Positions 1 through 5,940 of a stretch of 9,676 nucleotides of DNA are shown here, in pieces. How positions within the stretch are numbered: the stretch's first letter is position 1; each line of letters starts with the position of its first letter. Under the pieces are notes generated by a model. It ran no database searches. It was given only the letters and a program-made list of their open reading frames with translations, and was not told the DNA's origin. A program made the translations under genes and the position numbers. The DNA lies in the NCBI GenBank assembly GCA_947302945.1, contig CAMYWZ010000021.1, positions 1 through 9,676 on the forward strand, read 5' to 3'. Source of the DNA: an uncultured Bacillota bacterium. GTDB lineage: Bacteria > Bacillota > Clostridia > Peptostreptococcales > Anaerovoracaceae.

Positions 1-1557
1 ATCGAAGCCGGCTGGATCTCCAGAGCCCACCAGATAGGGCAGTCCGGCAAGATCGTTGCCCCGAAGCTCTACATAGCCTGCGGAGTTTCCGGCGCGATGC
101 AGCACATCTCCGGCGCGATGGCTTCCAAGTACATCGTAGCCATCAACAAGGATCCGGACGCTTCCATATTCAGCGTAGCGGACCTCGGTATAGTAGGAGA
201 CGCAAAGCAGATAGTGGACGACTACACCCCCGACGAGATGGACAGCACCGGCAAGGGCACTCCCGACGCGGTATGCCTATGCACCAGCACCGAAGAGGTC
301 GCTGCAGTCTGCAGGATATGCTATGAAAACGACCTGCCTATCATCCCCAGAGGAGCCGGCACCGGTCTTTCCGGAGGATGCGTTCCTCTCTTCGGCGGCG
401 TCATCGTCGACACCAGCAAGATGAACAAGATACTCTCCATAGACAGGGACAACATGATCGCAAGGATACAGGCCGGCGTCCTCCTCGTGGATCTGGCCAA
501 CGCCGCCATAGAAAACGGCCTCATGTATCCCCCCGACCCGGGCGAGATCTACGCTACCGTGGGCGGCAACGTCGCCACCAACGCAGGCGGCATGAGAGCA
601 GTCAAGTACGGCTGCACCAGGGACTACGTCCTCACCATGACAGTCGTCCTTCCGGACGGCCGCATCATCAAGGTGGGCGGCGAGACCACAAAGAACAGCT
701 CCGGCTACAGCCTCGTGCAGCTCATCGCGGGCTCCGAGGGCACGCTGGGCATCATTACGGAACTTGGCCTGAAGCTTCTTCCCCAGCCCAAGTACCAGAT
801 GTCGCTCCTGGGCGTGTTCGAAAGCCTCAGCGACTGCGTCCAGACGGTCTCCAAGGTCAAGCTCTCCGGCTACGAACCCCAGGCTCTGGAGTTCATCCCC
901 AGAGACGTGCTCGGCCTCATAGAAGATTACATGGGCAAAGAAGTCTATCCGCACGAAGTTGAGGGCGTTGAGGCAGGTGCATATCTTCTGACCACCTTCG
1001 ATACCCGCCACGAGGAAGAGTTCGACGAGATCATGGAGAACATAGCCGAGGTCATGGTGGAAGCCGGTGCGCTGGACGTCGTGGTCTACGACACTCCGGA
1101 CGCTATGCGTAACGCCTGGGCAGTCCGCAAAGCTACGCTCGAGGGCCTTCAGAACGCTTACGATCAGATGGACGAGGTCGATATCGTCGTTCCTATCACC
1201 AAGATCGCGGAGTTCGTTGAGTACATCAAGAGCATAGAGCCCGAAGTCGGCCTTGATCTTAAGGCCTCCGGCCACGCAGGCGACGGCAACGTGCACACCA
1301 ACTGCTGCGCCAAGGGCATGGATCCTGCGGAGTTTGCCGCAAGGGCTGAGAAGTTCCTGGAGCTGGCCTTCACCAAGGGCAAGGAGCTCGGCGCTCTGGT
1401 CTCCGGCGAGCACGGCATAGGCTCTCTCAGGAGAAAGCAGCTCGAGGATTACGCGGGCAAAGACGTCATGGACCTGATGCGCGGCATCAAATCCGTCTTC
1501 GACCCCAAGGGCCTCCTCAACCCCGGCAAAGTCTGCACTTACGTGGACGGCGAATAG
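1..1557 (+). CDS. EtfA (C-terminal part) fused in frame to a GlcD-type FAD-linked 2-hydroxyacid dehydrogenase; 5' end outside window
   Basis: The frame is open from base 1 to the TAG at 1555-1557, so the gene starts upstream; the ATG at 97 lies inside a conserved domain and is not its start. Codons 1 to about 68 are the FAD-binding C-terminus of an electron-transfer flavoprotein alpha subunit ([19 protein letters not shown], then SGAMQH, IVAINKD, GIVGD). From about codon 69 the protein is a full GlcD/D-lactate-dehydrogenase-like FAD enzyme: the FAD-binding [11 protein letters not shown] at bases 346-378, [10 protein letters not shown], the AGSEGTLG motif, then the C-terminal-domain motifs [10 protein letters not shown] and SGEHGIG, and the terminal NPGK. 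In the family such enzymes oxidise 2-hydroxyacids such as (R)-lactate, and ETF-linked versions couple this to NAD+ by electron confurcation. Fusion would tether dehydrogenase to ETF. The substrate cannot be read from sequence. etfB is expected upstream but not seen. Cytoplasmic; no membrane segment. Confidence 0.9.
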   Translation: MEAGWISRAHQIGQSGKIVAPKLYIACGVSGAMQHISGAMASKYIVAINKDPDASIFSVADLGIVGDAKQIVDDYTPDEMDSTGKGTPDAVCLCTSTEEVAAVCRICYENDLPIIPRGAGTGLSGGCVPLFGGVIVDTSKMNKILSIDRDNMIARIQAGVLLVDLANAAIENGLMYPPDPGEIYATVGGNVATNAGGMRAVKYGCTRDYVLTMTVVLPDGRIIKVGGETTKNSSGYSLVQLIAGSEGTLGIITELGLKLLPQPKYQMSLLGVFESLSDCVQTVSKVKLSGYEPQALEFIPRDVLGLIEDYMGKEVYPHEVEGVEAGAYLLTTFDTRHEEEFDEIMENIAEVMVEAGALDVVVYDTPDAMRNAWAVRKATLEGLQNAYDQMDEVDIVVPITKIAEFVEYIKSIEPEVGLDLKASGHAGDGNVHTNCCAKGMDPAEFAARAEKFLELAFTKGKELGALVSGEHGIGSLRRKQLEDYAGKDVMDLMRGIKSVFDPKGLLNPGKVCTYVDGE

Positions 1558-1590
1558 GCGCCGCCCGCTCAGGTCGGCAGCTGACATATC

Positions 1591-1621
1591 AAAAAAAAAC
1601 AGGTGCAAGCCTGTTTTTTTT
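1591..1621 (+). terminator. Intrinsic terminator after the EtfA-GlcD gene, potentially bidirectional
   Basis: Stem CAGG (1600-1603) pairs with CCTG (1610-1613) around a 6-base loop and is extended by nine A residues before and eight T residues after. The A-run/T-run symmetry means it could terminate on either strand. It separates the dehydrogenase transcript from the LysR gene. Confidence 0.85.
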
Positions 1622-1650
1622 ATTGCATAATAAAGGGGGGATGGTCTTTA

Positions 1651-1656
1651 AGGAGG
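1651..1656 (+). promoter_or_regulatory. Ribosome binding site that fixes the LysR start at 1663
   Basis: AGGAGG lies six bases before the ATG at 1663. The longer alternative, a GTG at 1603, sits inside the terminator hairpin and would add 20 residues that precede the usual LysR N-terminus, so it is rejected. Confidence 0.9.
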
Positions 1657-1662
1657 ACGGTC

Positions 1663-2598
1663 ATGAAATCTGAGTGGATAGAGGCTATACTGGCGGTAGA
1701 GCAGACGCGCTCGTTTTCAAGGAGCGCAGAGATACTTTACTGTTCGCAGTCGGCAGTCACCAGGATGGTGCAGAGCGCTGAGGAAGAGCTCGGCATGCAG
1801 ATCTTCAGCAGGCAGTCCAAAAAGGCCAGCGTGGAGCTGACGGCGGACGGCAACAGGATAATGCCTTTCATACGGGCAGCCTGGCAGGCCAACGAGTCGC
1901 TGTCAGATGCGGCAAAGTTCATGAGTTCCAAGGCTGTTACGCTTTGCTGGAGCCCCCACATGTTCAACTCGTACTCCAAGGTCACCCTCCTGGAAAGGTT
2001 CTACGACCAAAACCCGAATATAGTTCTTAAGATCAAGTATCTTCCAACGGCTGACTGTTTGAAAGACCTGCGCAGCGGGGCTTCGGACGCCATGCTGTCA
2101 TCACAGGCTTTCGGGAATGACGAGCCGGTCCCGGACCTGGACTTCGGAGAAGAATTCAGGGCGGTGGATCTTGGCGTAAGAAGGATATGCCTGGCTGTAG
2201 GTTCCCAGTATGCGCCTCGCGGAAAGACCGAAGTCTCTATCAACGAACTGCGTTCTTACAATCTCATAATGATGCGGGATTCCGTTTCCGGCACTTACGG
2301 CAGCGAGGATCAGCGCGCTCAATACATCCTCAAGGCCTGCATAGACAAGGGATTTACGCCTAATCTGCTTCAGGTGGACAATCCGGAGGACATCAAGGAC
2401 ATCATCGCCTTGCAAGGCAGAGGCGTCTATCTTTCAACAGCTCCTGAGAATCTCAGGCGCACCCCGGGCATATGCTATATACCCTTTACAGACGCTCCGT
2501 TCAAGGTCATTTACTACATGCTCAGCATGAAAGACAATCCCAACAAAGCCATAGAAAAACTTGAAAAGGCTGTAGTGCCGCTCTTTACCGATGCGTAG
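1663..2598 (+). CDS. LysR family transcriptional regulator
   Basis: A 311-residue protein, the normal LysR length. Residues 1-60 form the winged helix-turn-helix DNA-binding domain: it opens MKSEWIEAILAVEQTRSFS, the helix-turn-helix lies at about residues 18-37 (SAEILYCSQSAVTRMV), and the wing runs through ELGMQIFSR to ELTADG. The remainder, from about residue 85, is the periplasmic-binding-protein-like effector domain. Members act in the cytoplasm as tetramers that bind T-N11-A dyads and respond to a small molecule, often the substrate or product of the genes they control. It sits in tandem with the MmgE/PrpD gene rather than divergent from it, with its own terminator between. Two dyads in the downstream intergenic region suggest that the MmgE/PrpD-transporter unit is the target (inference). 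Its own promoter is unclear; CATAAT at 1626-1631 is a weak -10 candidate. The effector is unknown. Confidence 0.95.
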   Translation: MKSEWIEAILAVEQTRSFSRSAEILYCSQSAVTRMVQSAEEELGMQIFSRQSKKASVELTADGNRIMPFIRAAWQANESLSDAAKFMSSKAVTLCWSPHMFNSYSKVTLLERFYDQNPNIVLKIKYLPTADCLKDLRSGASDAMLSSQAFGNDEPVPDLDFGEEFRAVDLGVRRICLAVGSQYAPRGKTEVSINELRSYNLIMMRDSVSGTYGSEDQRAQYILKACIDKGFTPNLLQVDNPEDIKDIIALQGRGVYLSTAPENLRRTPGICYIPFTDAPFKVIYYMLSMKDNPNKAIEKLEKAVVPLFTDA

Positions 2599-2612
2599 CC
2601 ATCTGGCTTTCG

Positions 2613-2627
2613 TTGCGGTTTTCGCAT
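2613..2627. promoter_or_regulatory. Candidate LysR operator, copy 1 (T-N11-A dyad)
   Basis: The sequence TTGCGGTTTTCGCAT contains the perfect inverted repeat TGCG-N5-CGCA, which has exactly T-N11-A geometry (T2614 to A2626). It begins 15 bases after the LysR stop codon and matches a second copy 98 bases downstream at 13 of 15 positions. Assignment to the adjacent LysR protein is inference. Confidence 0.5.
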
Positions 2628-2680
2628 AATACGATCAGGACATATTTTAATTCGTTAGCTCATTTAGCCAATTATTTAAT

Positions 2681-2709
2681 GCCCGATTATAGACATCGGG
2701 CGTTTTTTT
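2681..2709 (+). terminator. Intrinsic terminator after LysR
   Basis: A perfect 7-bp stem, GCCCGAT (2681-2687) with ATCGGGC (2695-2701), closes a 7-base loop and is followed by one G and seven T residues (2703-2709). It ends the LysR transcript before the MmgE/PrpD promoter. Confidence 0.92.
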
Positions 2710-2710
2710 A

Positions 2711-2725
2711 ATGCGCTTTTCGCAT
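2711..2725. promoter_or_regulatory. Candidate LysR operator, copy 2, near -64 of the MmgE/PrpD promoter
   Basis: ATGCGCTTTTCGCAT is a perfect 5-bp inverted repeat around a 5-base loop, again with T-N11-A geometry (T2712 to A2724). Its centre, 2718, is about 64 bases before the start predicted from the -10 box at 2770-2775, matching the classical LysR recognition position near -65. A further half-site CGCAA abuts it at 2726-2730. Confidence 0.6.
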
Positions 2726-2766
2726 CGCAAATCCAAAACAATCGAAATACAAGCTTGAGCATTGCG

Positions 2767-2775
2767 TGCTATTAT
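2767..2775 (+). promoter_or_regulatory. Extended -10 promoter for the MmgE/PrpD-DASS unit
   Basis: TGCTATTAT gives an extended -10 (TGn) and a TATTAT hexamer at 2770-2775. At 17-base spacing the -35 position (2747-2752) reads ATACAA, a poor match, as expected for an activator-dependent promoter. Predicted start about 2782, leaving a leader of about 94 bases. A second TATTAT at 2812-2817 is an alternative with no TG extension. Confidence 0.5.
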
Positions 2776-2794
2776 GATAGTGCAAGGTCATTTC

Positions 2795-2805
2795 TTGCGA
2801 CGCAA
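2795..2805. promoter_or_regulatory. Palindrome TTGCGACGCAA in the leader of the MmgE/PrpD gene
   Basis: A perfect 5-1-5 inverted repeat just downstream of the predicted transcription start. It uses the same TTGCG/CGCAA half-sites found in the upstream dyads but with shorter spacing (N1 rather than N5), so it may be a second regulator contact or a different operator. Confidence 0.35.
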
Positions 2806-2875
2806 TAGTTTTATTATGTATCAGTTACATGTATCTGCCGGGACACTTTCCGGAAAAGAAAAGAATGGAGTATCT

Positions 2876-4267
2876 ATGGCTAAAAAGAACATCGCTGAGA
2901 TCCTTTCCGAAGGCGCGCTTAAGGTAAAGTTCAAGGATCTTTCCGAGCGCAACATCGAGGTCGCGAAGGCCAAGCTTATCGACAACATCGGTAACCTGGC
3001 AGGCGGCGCCCTCGCATTCGGAAACAGGGAAGTCAAAGCAGTCGTCGAAAGCTATGGGGAAGAGGGCGAAGCTCCCATCTTCATACTCGGCGGCAAGGCC
3101 AGCCTCGGAAACGCAGGCATGATCAACGCCATGAGCTCGCGCTCCAACGACTACGAGCCCATGTACATCACCCTGCGCGACGGCACCAAGTGGCCGTCCA
3201 AGGAATCCGCAACTCTCATCAACGCCAACCTCACCGCTGCGGCTGTCTACGGCTTCTCCGGCAAGGACTACATGACCCACGAGATCGTCTCCGAAGACCT
3301 CTCTTTAAGGATCATGGCAGCCGGCGGACGCTGGAACTTCAACGTAGGCTGGGACAGCTCGTTCACGATGCCTGTCTACGGCGTGTGCGCCTCGTTCGCA
3401 AGGATGAGGGGCCTCAACGCCCTCCAGCTCCGCGACGCATGGGGCATGGCAATGGGTATGGTCGGAGGCACCATGTCTCACATCTTCGACTATGCCACCT
3501 CGGCCAAGCTCGGCGCGGGCTACAACATCCGCAACGCGGACTTCTGCACAAGGCTTGCAGCTAAGGACTTCAGCTCGCTCAACAACATCTTCGAAGGACC
3601 GCGCAACCTCTACCGCCAGTACAGAGGCATGGAGGAAGCCTGCAGCCCCGAGATCCTCACCGACGACTACGGCAAGTACTTCTACATGGAAGAGTCCATC
3701 AAGCTCTACCCGGTAGGAAGCCCCGCCACCATCGTTGCCTTCGCAGGCTCCCAGCTCTGCGGCTGCTGCGATCCCAAGGACATCGTGGACGTCCATCTGG
3801 AGATCCCCGACGGATACACCGAGATGTACTACTGGAAGCCTTACGAAGTCGGCAGAGACCCGCTCACCCATGCGCAGTTCTCGTATCAGTACGCAGTCTG
3901 CGCTCCGATCCTCTACGGACCGTTCCGCACCCGCCACTACAGCGAGGCATGCCTTACGAATCCGGAGCTCCTGCGCCTCACCGGCATCTGCCGCATGAGC
4001 CACGCTTCGGACCTGTGCAAGGATCCGAACACCGTCCGCATCACCGTCACCGAAAAGGACGGCACCAAGCACGTCGGCGTCTCCGATGCCACCCAGTTCA
4101 GCATGCACACCTGGCCCACCAGGGAGCAGCTTCTCGACAAGTTCTGGGATCAGATCGACGCTTACGGCATCATCTCCCACGCCAAGGCTCAGAAGGCTAT
4201 CGACCTCTGCGACAAGCTGGAAGACGTGAAGGATATGAGAGAGCTCACCGAGCTGCTCATGCCCTGA
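2876..4267 (+). CDS. MmgE/PrpD family protein (divergent)
   Basis: The start at 2876 follows GGAG at 2867-2870 with a 5-base gap and yields 463 residues, typical of the family; upstream in-frame starts would add an implausible N-terminal tail overlapping the promoter. Family hallmarks visible are the helical N-terminus with AKAKLIDNIGNLAGGALAFG, NDYEP near residue 91, VYGFSG near 124, GWDSSFTMPVYG near 158, KLGAGYNI near 211, FEGPRNLY near 239, YPVGSPATIVAF near 278, and the C-terminal QFSYQYAVCAPILYG. Known members act on carboxylates: 2-methylcitrate dehydratase, cis-aconitate decarboxylase, iminodisuccinate epimerase. Here several usual histidines are replaced (WPS for HPS, GWD for GWH, GAG for HAG), so standard dehydratase or decarboxylase chemistry should not be assumed. 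The DASS transporter follows after 48 bases, probably in the same transcript. Isoleucine codons are almost all ATC, suggesting strong expression. Cytoplasmic. Confidence 0.85.
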   Translation: MAKKNIAEILSEGALKVKFKDLSERNIEVAKAKLIDNIGNLAGGALAFGNREVKAVVESYGEEGEAPIFILGGKASLGNAGMINAMSSRSNDYEPMYITLRDGTKWPSKESATLINANLTAAAVYGFSGKDYMTHEIVSEDLSLRIMAAGGRWNFNVGWDSSFTMPVYGVCASFARMRGLNALQLRDAWGMAMGMVGGTMSHIFDYATSAKLGAGYNIRNADFCTRLAAKDFSSLNNIFEGPRNLYRQYRGMEEACSPEILTDDYGKYFYMEESIKLYPVGSPATIVAFAGSQLCGCCDPKDIVDVHLEIPDGYTEMYYWKPYEVGRDPLTHAQFSYQYAVCAPILYGPFRTRHYSEACLTNPELLRLTGICRMSHASDLCKDPNTVRITVTEKDGTKHVGVSDATQFSMHTWPTREQLLDKFWDQIDAYGIISHAKAQKAIDLCDKLEDVKDMRELTELLMP

Positions 4268-4315
4268 CGACCGGACATCAACAACAGTTTCATTTGATTT
4301 GACAGGAGAAAAACA

Positions 4316-5752
4316 ATGGCTGAAACTAAAAAGAAAAATCCGTATATGATGATAGTGCACCTCGTGATAGGTGTCGTCATCGCGATCCTGTTCTCGAAGC
4401 TCACTCCTCCGGGACAGATCACTCCGATGGGAATGGCTCTGATCGCCACGTTCCTCGTAACCAACTACTGGTTCATCGCCATCGACATGGTCACAGGATC
4501 CCTTGCTTCCATGATCATGTTCCCGCTTCTTTCCAAAGTTGCGGCAAGCGGCGTAGTTACCGGATCTCTGGGAAACACCACGGTATGGCAGATGATCATC
4601 GTGCTTCCGCTGATCTACGCTCTCAAAAAGTCCGGTGCTACCGACTATCTCGCAAACTGGATGATGACCCGCAAGTTCATGTATGGCAAGAGCACTGTAT
4701 TCGTTGCAGTATTCCTCATCCTTGCATCCGTCATCTCCGCCCTCAAGGTAAACACCCTTGTGGTCCTGGCTCTTGCTGAAGGCGTCATGAGCGCCGCCGG
4801 CTACGAAGAGCGCAGCAAGGAGCACGATGCTTTCCTGGTAGCCACCTTCTTCGCATCCGCTCTTGCTTCCAACATCATCCCCTACGGTTCCTGGATCGCG
4901 TCCTTCATCACATCCTATGAATCCATAGCGGGACATCCGCTCGACACGGCTCTCTACATGGCCTTCGGTCTTGTACTCAACCTCGTTCTGGACATCCTCT
5001 ACGTAGTATTCATGAAGTTCGTCCTCCGCTGCGACTACGGCAAGCTGGCCTCCATCAAGATGGATCAGGTAAAGGGCGAAGACAAGCAGCTCTCCAAGAA
5101 GGGCAAAGCGATGCTGATCATATTCTTCATCATGATCCTCGGCGCTGTCATCCCGGCACTGTTCAGGAACTGGGCGGTCTCCAAGTGGCTCTCCGGCACC
5201 CTGACCACAGCTCTGTGGTTCACCGCCTGCGCAGTCATCACCTTCGCCATCCGCATCGAGGGCGAGCCCATCGTTTCCGCCGGCGAAGCTATGAAGAACG
5301 GCGTCATGTGGCCTATGGTCCTCTCCGCTGCTGTAATGCTTTACTACTCCAGCCTCATCGGCGGAGCTGATTCCGGTATCAGGGCTACCCTTACCGCAGC
5401 CTTCGGCGGCATCTTCGACGGAATGCCGGGCGTTGCTCTGCTGCTGGTCGCCTGCCTGCTGACAGTAATAGTAACCGGCTTCTTCTCCAACATGGCAACA
5501 GGTGTCATCTTCATGAGCGCCACCATTCCTCTCGCAGGGCTCTTCAACCTTGCTCCTCTGGCACTGGGCGTCTGCATCATGTGGGCTTCGATGCCTGGCT
5601 ACATTACCCCGGGCGGAACCGGAACATCCCCGTACCTGCACGGCCTCACCTCGATCACCAAAAAGAACATGTACAAGTACATGCTTGCATTCCTTGTGCT
5701 CTTCCTGATCGTGATCCTGATCTTCGGCGCAGTCATGAACGTCATCATGTAA
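4316..5752 (+). CDS. DASS/SLC13-type anion (probably carboxylate) transporter
   Basis: A 478-residue polytopic membrane protein with about 11-12 hydrophobic segments and a short lysine-rich cytoplasmic N-terminus (MAETKKKN). AGGAG at 4304-4308 precedes the ATG by 7 bases. The two-fold inverted-repeat architecture of divalent anion:Na+ symporters is suggested by two Asn-containing hairpin motifs, VNT at residues 145-147 and SNM at 391-393, where family members usually have SNT, and by the glycine/proline-rich PGYITPGGTGTSPYLHG at 427-443. Members import di- or tricarboxylates or sulfate, coupled to sodium or protons. Its position directly behind the MmgE/PrpD gene, with no terminator between and one after it, implies that it imports that protein's substrate or a precursor (inference). 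It could be classed more broadly in the ArsB/NhaD (ion transporter) superfamily; substrate specificity cannot be read here. Confidence 0.85.
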   Translation: MAETKKKNPYMMIVHLVIGVVIAILFSKLTPPGQITPMGMALIATFLVTNYWFIAIDMVTGSLASMIMFPLLSKVAASGVVTGSLGNTTVWQMIIVLPLIYALKKSGATDYLANWMMTRKFMYGKSTVFVAVFLILASVISALKVNTLVVLALAEGVMSAAGYEERSKEHDAFLVATFFASALASNIIPYGSWIASFITSYESIAGHPLDTALYMAFGLVLNLVLDILYVVFMKFVLRCDYGKLASIKMDQVKGEDKQLSKKGKAMLIIFFIMILGAVIPALFRNWAVSKWLSGTLTTALWFTACAVITFAIRIEGEPIVSAGEAMKNGVMWPMVLSAAVMLYYSSLIGGADSGIRATLTAAFGGIFDGMPGVALLLVACLLTVIVTGFFSNMATGVIFMSATIPLAGLFNLAPLALGVCIMWASMPGYITPGGTGTSPYLHGLTSITKKNMYKYMLAFLVLFLIVILIFGAVMNVIM

Positions 5753-5769
5753 AACAAGCTGATACAAAA

Positions 5770-5800
5770 GGCAGGCTCCTCAAAGGGGCCTGTCTTTTTT
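5770..5800 (+). terminator. Intrinsic terminator after the transporter gene
   Basis: A 10-bp stem, 5770-5779 with 5785-5794 (two G-U pairs), closes the loop TCAAA and is followed by six T residues (5795-5800). It lies 17 bases after the transporter stop codon and closes the two-gene unit. Confidence 0.92.
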
Positions 5801-5869
5801 ATTTACGCCTCGCGAAAAAACTTTGTACTGCGGCAGGGAGCACATTGACGCTTTTTTGCGGCCGAACTG

Positions 5870-5878
5870 TGCTATTAT
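5870..5878 (+). promoter_or_regulatory. Extended -10 promoter for the MATE gene
   Basis: TGCTATTAT at 5870-5878 is identical to the promoter core upstream of the MmgE/PrpD gene. TTGACG at 5845-5850 resembles a -35 box, but the 22-base spacing is too long for a normal pair, so the extended -10 probably carries recognition. The predicted leader to the ATG at 5941 is about 56 bases. Confidence 0.5.
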
Positions 5879-5940
5879 ATATGCAGATATAAAGACAGCT
5901 TGGGAAAGCAGGCGGGCAGGGGCCCGTAAAGGAAGAATCA

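Noticed and set aside
97..1557. Treating the ATG at 97 as the start of a stand-alone dehydrogenase
   Set aside because: The frame is open upstream to base 1, and codons 1-32 plus the next 36 form continuous EtfA sequence; there is no ribosome binding site before 97 and the Met lies inside the conserved SGAMQH motif.
277..1608. A 443-codon minus-strand frame opposite the EtfA-GlcD gene
   Set aside because: Same codon-aligned antisense effect. The plus strand encodes unmistakable FAD-enzyme motifs.
2769..2780. CTAT-TATG-ATAG inverted repeat as an operator
   Set aside because: It is only a 4-bp repeat and overlaps the A/T-rich -10 box, where such symmetry is expected by chance; flanking bases do not extend it.
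2762..2875. An N-terminal extension of the MmgE/PrpD protein
   Set aside because: It would start on a TTG inside the predicted promoter, has no ribosome binding site, and adds residues not seen in the family; the ATG at 2876 has GGAG at proper spacing.
3305..5767. An 820-codon open frame on the minus strand spanning the MmgE/PrpD and transporter genes
   Set aside because: It is codon-aligned with both sense genes, so it stays open simply because they avoid TTA, CTA and TCA. Its product is rich in His, Asp, Glu and Gly with no recognisable domain, typical of an antisense shadow, and no promoter or ribosome binding site supports it.
5845..5878. TTGACG plus TATTAT as a standard -35/-10 promoter for the MATE gene
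   Set aside because: The 22-base spacing is outside the normal 16-19 range, so only the extended -10 is reported.
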